Positions 33,567 to 39,445 of a stretch of 39,445 nt of DNA are shown here, piece after piece. Below the pieces are notes generated by a model that saw only the letters and a list, made by a program, of their open reading frames with translations, was not told the origin of the DNA and searched no databases. The DNA lies in contig DAYW01000010.1 of the NCBI GenBank assembly GCA_002507085.1, forward strand, positions 47,897-87,341, written 5' to 3'. The DNA is from an archaeon UBA168. Lineage in GTDB: Archaea > Thermoproteota > Thermoprotei_A > Marsarchaeales > UBA168. The translations under genes were made by a program, and so were the position numbers. Every line of letters starts with the position of its first letter. The stretch's first letter is position 1.

Positions 33567-34472
33567 TTAGTACTTTATGATCTCAAGGTGTTTTGCCCTG
33601 TAAAAGTTGTAGGCGTCCGTCATCGACAGCTTGTACTCGTCCCCGTCCTTCTTCTTCAAAACTAGGTCGTAGCCGTCAGCGCCCTCCACGCTTGCCACCT
33701 CGCCGTCAAGCACCACAGAGCTGCCCAGCCTAAGCCTGAATATCCTCACCAGAGAGATCTTTTGGTAAACCAGCCTACCGTCCCTTTCCTTTTTCAGCAG
33801 CTTCTGGCTGTAACTCGTCTGCGCGAGAAACCGCTTCTCCAGCTCACGCCTTAAGTTCAGCGAGAAGCTTGGAGAGTAAGCCTGCACGTCAACTCCACCC
33901 TCCTTCTCATCGAACTTAAGGGGCATTTCCGAATGCCTCTGCGCCATAAACTCAACCATGTGCCTTAGCCTTGCCACCTCATCGCTATCAAGCCTGCGCC
34001 CCTCCCCCCTTATCTGGATCAAGTATGGGTAGTTTTTCTCCTGAGCCATGGCACATGAAGGACATATGGAGCTCTCATAAGAGATCTCCAGTTCGCCTTT
34101 CTCATCCTTAACAAGCCCAAAGCCCACGTTTACCTCGGCGGTAAAGGCTACCCTTGCCCCGCTGCTGTGCTCGCCCACGTGGTCTACCTTGATTTCGTAT
34201 CCCTCGCTGTCCTTGAGCACGCCGTATAGGGCCGAGTACACGAGGTCTGCCCAGCCCTCCCCTGTTGGCGCAGGTATCCACTGCCCTTTCCACCTTATCG
34301 ATCCGCATACCCTGCACTTGGGAACCCTTACCTTTATGAGCGCGGGTAGCCGATCTATGTGGGACAACGCGCACTCCTCGCACAGGTTGCCCTCTCCCAA
34401 GTGGTGGGGGCTTTCGCGTGAGTATCCCCTTCCATCCTTGAGCTCCTTTCCGCAGAGCGCACAAACTCTCAA
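33567..34472 (-). CDS. nmd3: NMD3-family ribosome export/maturation protein, archaeal
   Basis: A 301-residue homologue of the N-terminal part of eukaryotic NMD3, the 60S subunit adaptor. Four CxxC pairs are present: CALC (residues 4-7), CEEC (31-34), CRVC (53-56) and CPSC (about 139-142), the two zinc ribbons of the family. Downstream are the KVDHVGEHSSGARVAFTAEV region and a C-terminal SH3/OB-like part (RLRLGSSVVLDGEVASVEG). Archaea lack a nucleus, so the role is presumably in large-subunit maturation (inference). The TTG start gives MRVCALCGKEL, with a GTTTAAAAAC box about 26 nt upstream. Confidence 0.9.
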   Translation of the reverse strand: MRVCALCGKELKDGRGYSRESPHHLGEGNLCEECALSHIDRLPALIKVRVPKCRVCGSIRWKGQWIPAPTGEGWADLVYSALYGVLKDSEGYEIKVDHVGEHSSGARVAFTAEVNVGFGLVKDEKGELEISYESSICPSCAMAQEKNYPYLIQIRGEGRRLDSDEVARLRHMVEFMAQRHSEMPLKFDEKEGGVDVQAYSPSFSLNLRRELEKRFLAQTSYSQKLLKKERDGRLVYQKISLVRIFRLRLGSSVVLDGEVASVEGADGYDLVLKKKDGDEYKLSMTDAYNFYRAKHLEIIKY

Positions 34473-34474
34473 AT

Positions 34475-35359
34475 CTAAAAATAGACGTAACGCGTTTTTA
34501 AACTCATCTTTAGAAAGGGCCCGCGAGCTCGCCTGCTCTTGAGCAATGAGGGGAAGAAGAAGCGCTTGCCCGCCGCGGACTTCGCGTCATCCCACTCCTT
34601 AAGGATCTTTACGCTTTCGTTTGCAACCTTGATCGCGTCGTCAATCCCAGCGTTTGCGTCAAACTCCCCTGTCTCCCTTTGGGCTATGACCGCCGTTATC
34701 GCGCCGGCCCTTCCTCCGTACAGCCTTGCAACGGTGAAAAGCGTGGCCGTCTCCATCTCGAAGTTAAGCACCCCGGCCCGCCGCAGGTCAGGCAGGAGTT
34801 CCCGCATCCAGCTCTGCTCGTAACCCCTGTATCCCGGCCTGCCCTGGCCTGTGTAAAACGTGTCGCTGCTCGCGGTAACGCCTACGTGATACCTTACCCC
34901 CAGCCGTTCGGAAGCCTCTATGAGGGCCATGGTTACCTCCAGATCTGCCGCAGCAGGGTACTCCGGTCTTACGTACTGCTTGCTTGCTCCATCCAGCCTA
35001 ACGGAGGCCGCGCTGATTATGAGGTCACCGAGCCTTATATCCTTTTGAATGGCACCCGTGGTGCCCACCCTTATGAAAGTGTCAGCCCCAATCCTGAACA
35101 GCTCCTCAAGCGCAATTGAAAGACTTGGTCCTCCTATTCCCGTTGATGTGCAGGATATCCCTACCCCGGCATAGGTACCCGTGTGCGTTACGTATTCCCT
35201 GTGCGAGGCCCTGAACCTAACGCTGTCCCACCGCGATGATATGCGCTCGGTTCTCGACGGGTCGCCCGGCAACAGCACGTACCTCTCGACGTCGCCAGGA
35301 CCACAGGCTATGTGATATTCCTTACCGTTTACTTTCGGCTCCTCAGCGGCCACTTCCAT
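34475..35359 (-). CDS. Nucleoside phosphorylase, uridine phosphorylase-like
   Basis: A 294-residue NP-I enzyme, longer than the MTA phosphorylase at 29 kb. LLPGDPSRTERIS (phosphate loop), GIGGPSLSIALEELFRIGADTFIRVGTTGAI, SSDTFYTGQGRPGYRGY and NFEMETATLFTVARLYG are the family motifs. The Tyr-Arg-Gly-Tyr insertion and GRAGAITAVIAQRETGEF resemble uridine phosphorylases. It probably splits uridine (or deoxyuridine) with phosphate. The frame extends 35 codons upstream, but ATG 35359 precedes the conserved region and overlaps the cytidine deaminase end by 31 nt. The last about 30 residues are basic and weakly conserved; they contain the nmd3 promoter. With cytidine deaminase it forms a pyrimidine salvage pair. 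Confidence 0.88.
   Translation of the reverse strand: MEVAAEEPKVNGKEYHIACGPGDVERYVLLPGDPSRTERISSRWDSVRFRASHREYVTHTGTYAGVGISCTSTGIGGPSLSIALEELFRIGADTFIRVGTTGAIQKDIRLGDLIISAASVRLDGASKQYVRPEYPAAADLEVTMALIEASERLGVRYHVGVTASSDTFYTGQGRPGYRGYEQSWMRELLPDLRRAGVLNFEMETATLFTVARLYGGRAGAITAVIAQRETGEFDANAGIDDAIKVANESVKILKEWDDAKSAAGKRFFFPSLLKSRRARGPFLKMSLKTRYVYF
34494..34503 (-). promoter_or_regulatory. TATA-like box of nmd3
   Basis: Minus-strand GTTTAAAAAC centred about 26 nt before the TTG at 34472. It lies inside the last codons of the upstream phosphorylase gene. Confidence 0.5.
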
Positions 35360-35730
35360 CGCCCCAGGCGAAAACCGTCGGGCAAAAGCTCCCTTAGCTT
35401 GTGCACCTTTCCGCCATATATGACGTCCATATCTGGTGAGAACTCGCTCAAGACCTGACGGCACGCCCCGCAGGGAGACGGGTTTACGGAATCAGATGCC
35501 ACGGCTATGGCTTGGAAATCCCTGAAGCCCTCTGACACGGCCTTAAATACGGCCACCCTTTCAGCGCACATGGAAAGCCCATATGAAGCGTTTTCGACGT
35601 TGCAGCCAGTGAAGACCCGTCCATCTTTTGTCAATAGGGCCGCGCCCACTCTTATCTTGGAGTACGGGGAGTAAGAGTTCTTCATGGCCTCTTCCGCTGC
35701 CTTAACGAGATCCGCGTACCTATTATCCAT
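35329..35730 (-). CDS. cdd: Cytidine deaminase
   Basis: A 133-residue homotetrameric-type cytidine deaminase that converts cytidine/deoxycytidine to uridine/deoxyuridine. The zinc site is CAE (in YGLSMCAERVAVFKA) plus PCGAC (in NPSPCGACRQVL), and NSYSPYSKIRVGAAL and GRVFTGCNVENASYG are the substrate motifs. The open frame reaches 47 codons further upstream, but ATG 35730 (MDNRYADLV) starts where the family starts. The upstream part looks random. It is directly followed by the uridine phosphorylase-like gene, whose substrate it makes. Confidence 0.95.
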   Translation of the reverse strand: MDNRYADLVKAAEEAMKNSYSPYSKIRVGAALLTKDGRVFTGCNVENASYGLSMCAERVAVFKAVSEGFRDFQAIAVASDSVNPSPCGACRQVLSEFSPDMDVIYGGKVHKLRELLPDGFRLGRWKWPLRSRK

Positions 35731-35932
35731 GGTAATGGAAGCGAAACCGCTGTTAAGGGTAGCGAGGAACGCGCCAAAGCCCTCGCAAAAGATCAATACC
35801 GTCCACCGCGACGCCATGCAACCCTCGAAGCTCCCACGTTGCGGCGTGCTTCCACCCTTATCAGCGGTCACCCGCGCAATACATTTTCTCCTTAAAACTT
35901 TAATGCAGATCTTGGGCTTTACTTTGATAAGT

Positions 35933-36244
35933 TTGTCAGATGAAGAAGGAGGAAGAAGAAGGCCAAAGTTTTCAGCAAACCTACCCTTCGAGGGATCTTC
36001 GGGGGAGACTTATTACCTGAAGTTTGCCGTTTGGGATGGAAAAGGGGGCAGTCACGTCTACACCGCGACGCTGACCGTTCGCGAGGGATCGAACTACACC
36101 GACGTGGCCAAAATAAGCGTGGCTGAAAGGGATCAATCGTTCAAGCTCATATCAAAGAAGCTTTACGGCGAAGAACAGCTGAAGTACAGGGGAGGTTCAG
36201 ACACCTCCGAGAACGCAGATGATGAAAGCGATAACGGCTTCTGA
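35933..36244 (+). CDS. Small protein of unknown function with acidic tail
   Basis: About 103 residues from a TTG (MSDEEGGRRRPKF). I do not recognise the family. The N-terminal 10 residues are charged. The middle (residues 18-80) has alternating beta-type character (TYYLKFAVWDGKGGSHVYTATLTVR) and the last 20 are acidic and Ser-rich. A TTTAATGC box lies about 30 nt upstream of that TTG, which favours a leaderless start there; an ATG ten codons earlier (35903) is an alternative. The open frame reaches much further upstream but that part overlaps the cytidine deaminase in antisense. It ends 4 nt from the convergent oxidoreductase gene. Confidence 0.6.
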   Translation: MSDEEGGRRRPKFSANLPFEGSSGETYYLKFAVWDGKGGSHVYTATLTVREGSNYTDVAKISVAERDQSFKLISKKLYGEEQLKYRGGSDTSENADDESDNGF

Positions 36245-36248
36245 GCGA

Positions 36249-37280
36249 TCACTCAGCTATGCTGATAACGACCTTTCCCGTCACCTTTCCCTCTTCCATG
36301 TCCTTATGGGCTTCTGATGCTTTGCTCAAAGGCACCACCCTGCTTATGAAGGGTTTTAGCTTGCCAGCCCTTACCAGCTTGAGGACCCTTATGAGCTCAG
36401 CCTTCGTCCCTCCATAGGCGCCCATCAGCGTTATCTGCCTGGTGTAAAGGTCCCTAACGTCCAGCGGAACGTCCTTTCCCGTGGTCGCTCCCGGAGTCAC
36501 AAGACGGCCTGTTGGAGAGAGAGACCTAATGCTTTGGACCCACGTGGAAGCTCCAACGTTTTCAAACACCACGTCCACGCCCTGCCCGTTGGTTATTTCC
36601 ATAACGGACCGCACCACGTCAGCTGACCTATAATCTATGACGTGATCCGCGCCAAGCCCTTCAACAAATCTCGACTTTTCCTCTCCCCCAGCGGTGGCTA
36701 TCACGGTTGCTCCAAGCGTCTTTGCTATCTGCACAGCTGCGCTTCCAAGACCCCCGCTTGCCCCCCACACCAATACCGTCTCGGAGGGGCGGAGCTTTGC
36801 GAGCGTTACCAACGAGTGCCAGGCCGTCATAAACGTGACCGGAATTGCAGCCGCCAGTTTTTCGTCTATGCCGTCCAGCCTAATGGCGTTATAGGCTGGA
36901 ACAGCTATGTACTCGGCGTAAGTTCCCTCCGCTTGATTTCCAAGCAGCTTTCTGTTTATGCATTGGTCCTCCCTGCCCGAAACGCAAAGGCGGCAAGAAC
37001 GATCGACTATGAGCGGATAAAGAACAACGCTATCTCCCTCCTTTACTTCTTCCACGCCAGGTCCTGCTGCTTCAATTAAGCCTGCGCCATCGGCGCCCAA
37101 CACGTGAGGAAAAGGCGTCTTATAGCCTCCTATGCCCCTTCTTACCCAGATGTCGACGTGATTTAGCGAGGCATAGCTAAGCCTCACAAGGACCTCGCCG
37201 TACTTCGGCCTTGGCTTTTCGAGCTCCCCGTACTTTATGACCTCAGGACCTCCGTTTTCCGTTATGAATGCCGCCCTCAT
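36249..37280 (-). CDS. Medium-chain dehydrogenase/reductase, zinc-ADH-like quinone oxidoreductase subgroup
   Basis: A 343-residue MDR-superfamily oxidoreductase with an N-terminal GroES-like domain and a Rossmann NAD(P) domain (WGASGGLGSAAVQIAKTLGA, about 165-184). At the catalytic zinc site the usual Cys and GHE are replaced: ASLNHVDIWVRRG and HVLGADGAGL. So alcohol-dehydrogenase catalysis by zinc is doubtful. A partial structural-zinc loop persists (SCRLCVSGREDQC). This matches the quinone-oxidoreductase-like subgroup that keeps only the second zinc. Substrate is unknown. GCGCTTAAC lies about 24 nt upstream of the ATG as a possible TATA box. Confidence 0.88.
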   Translation of the reverse strand: MRAAFITENGGPEVIKYGELEKPRPKYGEVLVRLSYASLNHVDIWVRRGIGGYKTPFPHVLGADGAGLIEAAGPGVEEVKEGDSVVLYPLIVDRSCRLCVSGREDQCINRKLLGNQAEGTYAEYIAVPAYNAIRLDGIDEKLAAAIPVTFMTAWHSLVTLAKLRPSETVLVWGASGGLGSAAVQIAKTLGATVIATAGGEEKSRFVEGLGADHVIDYRSADVVRSVMEITNGQGVDVVFENVGASTWVQSIRSLSPTGRLVTPGATTGKDVPLDVRDLYTRQITLMGAYGGTKAELIRVLKLVRAGKLKPFISRVVPLSKASEAHKDMEEGKVTGKVVISIAE

Positions 37281-37375
37281 TTACCTTTCTATGCGCGCAC
37301 GGTTAAGCGCTTTGCGCTTCATCGTCAGCGCCCACTGGCAAGGGGCGCTGCTCCTTATCTCGGGCGTTTAGCAAA

Positions 37376-37389
37376 AATAAACTTAATTA
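37376..37389 (+). promoter_or_regulatory. TATA-like region of tRNA-Lys
   Basis: AATAAACTTAATTA, 20-33 nt before the first base of tRNA-Lys, the expected promoter position. Confidence 0.45.
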
Positions 37390-37408
37390 TCACTTAGTAG
37401 TTTCTCTC

Positions 37409-37495
37409 GGGCTCGTAGCTCAGCATGGAAGAGCGCCGGACTTTTAACGCTCGGAAGAGATCCGTTGGCCGCGGGTTCAAATCCCGCCGAGCCCG
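37409..37495 (+). tRNA. tRNA-Lys (anticodon UUU) with intron
   Basis: The 87-nt gene folds as GGGCTCG/CGAGCCC (acceptor, discriminator G), GCTC/GAGC (D stem), CCGGA with TCCG (anticodon stem; the outermost C27-T43 pair is mismatched) and GCGGG-TTCAAAT-CCCGC (T arm). The anticodon loop is split after position 37 by a 13-nt intron (37447-37459). After removal the loop is CTTTTAA with anticodon TTT, and the mature tRNA is 74 nt. No CCA is encoded. The sequence is very like archaeal tRNA-Lys. It lies just upstream of the S8e operon. Confidence 0.92.
37447..37459 (+). other. 13-nt tRNA intron with bulge-helix-bulge motif
   Basis: The exact archaeal splicing motif can be drawn. The anticodon stem leads directly into a 4-bp helix, CTTT (37441-37444) with GAAG (37454-37457). 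A 3-nt bulge TAA (37445-37447) lies on one side and AGA (37458-37460) on the other. Cutting after the second base of each bulge removes 13 nt and leaves a standard 7-nt loop. The intron position is the canonical 37/38. Confidence 0.85.
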
Positions 37496-37536
37496 CCTTT
37501 CAAAAAACCTATTTACTACCCCCACGTATTACTAAA

Positions 37537-37938
37537 TTGAGCTATTATCAGGGACCAGACAGAAGAAAGCCAAGCGGAGGCCTTAAGGGAAAACAGAGAA
37601 AGAAGAGGGCATACGAGCTTAAAAGGCCCTTCCATCCATGCGTAGCCCTCGCGGAAAAGGAGCTCTTTGTGGTGGAAAGGGTAAGGGGAGGAAACAAGAA
37701 GGTCAGGGCCAAGAACGTCACATTTGTGAACGTCTACAACCCAGCAACGAAGTCAGTTAAGAAAGAAAAGATAGTTGCCGTTGAAAGAACCCCATCTCAC
37801 GCCGAGTACGCCAGGTCCAACATAATAACCAAGGGAAGCTACGTGAGAACGGAAAGCGGCCTGGTCCTTATAACCTCTAGGGTAGGACAGCATGGCGTTG
37901 TAAACGGAAAGGTCGTGGAGCAGGCAAAAGCAGCTTGA
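37537..37938 (+). CDS. rps8e: 30S ribosomal protein S8e
   Basis: A 133-residue protein starting MSYYQGPDRRKPSGGLKG. The family blocks are KRAYELKRPF, the basic GNKKVRAKNVTFVNV segment and the conserved C-terminal ARSNIITKGSYVRTESG, then VTSR-like ITSRVGQHGVVNG. The open frame reaches back into tRNA-Lys, which is impossible for a real protein, so I use the TTG at 37537. A CTATTTAC box lies about 24 nt upstream of it. This is the first gene of a four-gene unit with SRP19, Gar1 and FtsJ. Confidence 0.95.
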   Translation: MSYYQGPDRRKPSGGLKGKQRKKRAYELKRPFHPCVALAEKELFVVERVRGGNKKVRAKNVTFVNVYNPATKSVKKEKIVAVERTPSHAEYARSNIITKGSYVRTESGLVLITSRVGQHGVVNGKVVEQAKAA

Positions 37939-37948
37939 AGGTGTCTTC

Positions 37949-38251
37949 TTGAAAGAGATAAGGCTTTGGACCGCTTATTTCGACGCCTCTAAGACCAGGC
38001 GGTACGGAAGGAGGGTAAGGGCAGACCTGGCCGTGAGGAGGCCTACGCAACAAGACCTATTGGAAGCGGCCAGGAGGCTCGGCCTTTCCGTCGCCATGGA
38101 AGAAGCCCGCTATCCCAAGGACTTTTGGGAAGCGGGAGGGGTTAAGATATCTTGGGATGGCAGGAAGCAGGCCCTTATAAAGAAGATCGGGCAGGAACTG
38201 AGAAAGATGAGGCAGGAACCAGCGAGGGTGGGCGAGCGTGAAAAAAGCTAG
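37949..38251 (+). CDS. srp19: Signal recognition particle 19 kDa protein
   Basis: A 100-residue RNA-binding protein that assembles on helices 6 and 8 of SRP RNA before SRP54. It shows the family opening WTAYFDASKTRRYGRRV (about residues 7-23) and the RRPTQQDLLEAARRLGLSVAMEEARYPKDFWEAGGVKI core. The TTG start is preceded by GAAGGTG, which overlaps the S8e stop, and the 3' end overlaps gar1 by 14 nt. S8e-SRP19-Gar1 clustering is common in related archaea. Confidence 0.93.
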   Translation: MKEIRLWTAYFDASKTRRYGRRVRADLAVRRPTQQDLLEAARRLGLSVAMEEARYPKDFWEAGGVKISWDGRKQALIKKIGQELRKMRQEPARVGEREKS

Positions 38252-38480
38252 GGTTGTGCACGTGACCCCCTCAAACCTGATCGTCGCTACGACATCAGGA
38301 GATGTAAGAGGAGACCTTGTCGCCGCGGACTCAAAGGGCAACCTAATAGGAGATGTGGTTGACGTTTTCGGCCCCGTTTCTGCCCCTTACCTTCTCATCA
38401 AACCTCAAAAAGCGATCGTCGAAGAGGGAACACAGCTCTTCTTATACAGAAGGGCCAGAGATAAAAGGGAAAGAAAGTGA
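38238..38480 (+). CDS. gar1: H/ACA ribonucleoprotein subunit Gar1
   Basis: An 80-residue beta-barrel protein, the Gar1 subunit that works with Cbf5, Nop10 and L7Ae in guided pseudouridylation. The core GDVRGDLVAADSKGNLIGDVVDVFGPVSAPYLLIKP (about residues 21-56) contains the DxxGNxIGxVxDVFGPV motif. A GTG start follows GAGGGTG by 7 nt. Gar1 begins inside the end of srp19 and its stop overlaps the start of the FtsJ gene (GTGA). Confidence 0.92.
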   Translation: MKKARVVHVTPSNLIVATTSGDVRGDLVAADSKGNLIGDVVDVFGPVSAPYLLIKPQKAIVEEGTQLFLYRRARDKRERK

Positions 38481-39100
38481 GCTGGAAGCGGGGGTCTCAG
38501 GATAGGTATTACAAGGCCGCGCGCAGGGAGGGATATAGGTCAAGATCGGCTCTCAAGCTCGAAGAGATCCTTAGATCAAAAAAGCCCAGATATGGAGACG
38601 CCGTGCTTGACCTTGGCTGCTCTCCAGGCGGATGGTCTCAGATACTCTCGAGCGTAGTGGGACCTAAAGGATCCGTAACTGGCGTGGACGTGGTAGACCC
38701 TCACATAAGGCTCCCCAACTTCCACTTCCTGCAGATGGACATGAGAGATCAGGTGCCTTCAGTAGGGCCATTTTCGTGGATCTTCTGCGATGCTGCGCCC
38801 AAGTTCATGGGCGTAAGGGACGTTGACATGGCAAGGGCGCAAGAGCTGTGGTATGCGTGCCTCAACTGGTGCGACAAGACCCTGAAGCAGGGGGGGACAC
38901 TCGTCATGAAGGCCTTCCAGTCAAGGGAGCTCGACGAGATTAGGCCCGAAATAGCTCGGCGCTTTTCAAGCGTTAAGTTCGTGAAGCCCAAGGCTTCAAG
39001 AAGGGAAAGCTCGGAGATCTATCTGCTTTGCGATGGATTCAGGAGCCCTTCGAGCAGCGACGCTGGGTCTTCTTCGCCGGAATCAAATCTAACGCCTTGA
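38477..39100 (+). CDS. FtsJ/RlmE-family 2'-O-ribose methyltransferase
   Basis: A 207-residue SAM-dependent methyltransferase. Residues WKRGSQDRYYKAARREGYRSRSALKLEEI (3-31) are the K-x-D substrate segment of RlmE with YRSRSALKL. LDLGCSPGGWSQIL is the SAM-binding motif I, and the catalytic KDKE tetrad fits Lys29, Asp96-like CDAAP, and LVMKAFQS with a final Glu in SSEIYLL. RlmE proteins methylate the 23S rRNA U2552 position; archaeal members may also act on tRNA. The C-terminus has a Ser-rich extension that overlaps the convergent Trm1 gene by 82 nt. Confidence 0.9.
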   Translation: MSWKRGSQDRYYKAARREGYRSRSALKLEEILRSKKPRYGDAVLDLGCSPGGWSQILSSVVGPKGSVTGVDVVDPHIRLPNFHFLQMDMRDQVPSVGPFSWIFCDAAPKFMGVRDVDMARAQELWYACLNWCDKTLKQGGTLVMKAFQSRELDEIRPEIARRFSSVKFVKPKASRRESSEIYLLCDGFRSPSSSDAGSSSPESNLTP

Positions 39101-39445
39101 CCGTCGAAGTGAGTGGCACTAACCGAAAGTCCTGCCTTCCTCAGCCTGTCCACCACGGATTCCGTGGAGGGGCTCCTTCCCCTCAGCAGGGTTGGCAACG
39201 TGTAGTAAAAAGGCGCATGGCCCAGCTCGTCCCTCAGCAGAAGCATGAGCTTAATCGCCCTCTGAGGGTTTTGATACATTCCCTCCCTCGCCCTTAAGGC
39301 GTCAACAACCCTTCTCACGAAATCCGGAGACGAGATCTCGCCAAGCCACAGGGGGCCAGCGAGCTCGGGAACGCCATCTTCTTGCTTGAGGCGTCCCAAC
39401 AGCTCCATGAGGTCGCTGCCCCACTTCCTCACCTTGCTCTTGAAA
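39019..39445 (-). CDS. trm1: tRNA (guanine26-N2)-dimethyltransferase Trm1, C-terminal part (cut by window edge)
   Basis: The frame is open to the right edge (about 142 codons plus a partial one) and has no need for a start here, so the N-terminal catalytic domain lies outside. The visible part has the Trm1 C-terminal features GPLWLGEISSPDF, PFYYTLPTLLRGRSPSTESVVDRLRKAG and ATHFDGQGVRFDSG. Trm1 makes N2,N2-dimethylguanosine at position 26. It is convergent with the FtsJ gene and overlaps its 3' end by 82 nt. Confidence 0.85.
   Translation of the reverse strand, partial: FKSKVRKWGSDLMELLGRLKQEDGVPELAGPLWLGEISSPDFVRRVVDALRAREGMYQNPQRAIKLMLLLRDELGHAPFYYTLPTLLRGRSPSTESVVDRLRKAGLSVSATHFDGQGVRFDSGEEDPASLLEGLLNPSQSR

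Noticed and set aside
35684..35932. Upstream extension of the small protein at 35.9 kb
   Set aside because: It would be antisense to the 5' end of cytidine deaminase and precedes the TATA-like box; a start at or near 35933 is simpler.
36216..36300. Box C/D-like sRNA (GATGATGA followed by two CTGA elements)
   Set aside because: No C' box, spacing between C and D' is 15 nt rather than about 12, and the stretch is the coding end of one gene and the start of another.
37465..37536. N-terminal extension of S8e
   Set aside because: It would begin inside tRNA-Lys; the family starts at the later TTG.
1..39445. A CRISPR array, cas genes, toxin-antitoxin pair, prophage or biosynthetic cluster
   Set aside because: I looked for each and found only the single repeat-like sequence and the TnpB remnant; all other genes are housekeeping or transport functions.

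Overview
The window is about 39 kb of densely packed archaeal chromosome at roughly balanced base composition. Archaeal hallmarks are an archaeal-type AdoMet synthetase, RadA, a B-family replicative polymerase, GatD/GatE, NMD3, L/S ribosomal protein S8e, SRP19, Gar1, Trm1, archaeal D-aminoacyl-tRNA deacylase and CDKAL1-type MtaB. The polymerase and the methylthioadenosine phosphorylase read most like crenarchaeal (Sulfolobus-type) proteins, and tRNA-Lys carries a bulge-helix-bulge intron. I infer a thermophilic or thermoacidophilic member of the Thermoproteota/TACK group, possibly an uncultured lineage; species cannot be called from this window.

Layout, left to right. 1-6.5 kb, all on the minus strand: D-aminoacyl-tRNA deacylase (cut by the edge), AdoMet synthetase, a RidA-like protein overlapping DNA polymerase B, and RadA. 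6.5-8.1 kb: tRNA-Glu(CUC), one protein of unknown function, then about 0.9 kb without an intact gene. That gap holds a decayed TnpB (IS200/IS605 OrfB) gene, a single CRISPR-repeat-like sequence and several hairpins. 8.1-18.6 kb: a sugar-1-phosphate nucleotidyltransferase, CTP synthase, valyl-tRNA synthetase, a DHH phosphoesterase, the GatD-GatE amidotransferase pair and a MarR regulator. 18.7-21.7 kb: threonine dehydratase, a metallophosphoesterase and a HisC-like aminotransferase. 21.8-27 kb is the most accessory-looking block: a PadR regulator, a secreted membrane-anchored CARDB-like protein, an ABC ATPase and an ABC-2 permease in one operon, with an EmrB/QacA-type MFS exporter upstream. Both promoters in this block carry inverted repeats at plausible operator positions.

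27.2-36.2 kb: a B12-binding radical SAM protein (possibly lipid-modifying), MTA phosphorylase, a tRNA methylthiotransferase, a PHP phosphoesterase, methionyl-tRNA synthetase, NMD3, a uridine phosphorylase-like enzyme, cytidine deaminase and a small acidic protein. 36.2-39.4 kb: an MDR-family oxidoreductase, intron-containing tRNA-Lys(UUU), then S8e, SRP19, Gar1 and an FtsJ-type 2'-O-methyltransferase as one RNA/ribosome operon, ending against a convergent Trm1.

One theme is initiation. Genes that begin transcription units usually have a TATA-like box centred 24-31 nt upstream of the start codon, implying leaderless mRNAs. Operon-internal genes often have GGAGGTG-like ribosome binding sites. 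TTG and GTG starts are frequent. I used this to move several starts away from the longest open frame. Functionally the window is mostly translation, tRNA modification, DNA replication/repair and nucleotide metabolism, with one drug/efflux-like island and one mobile-element scar.
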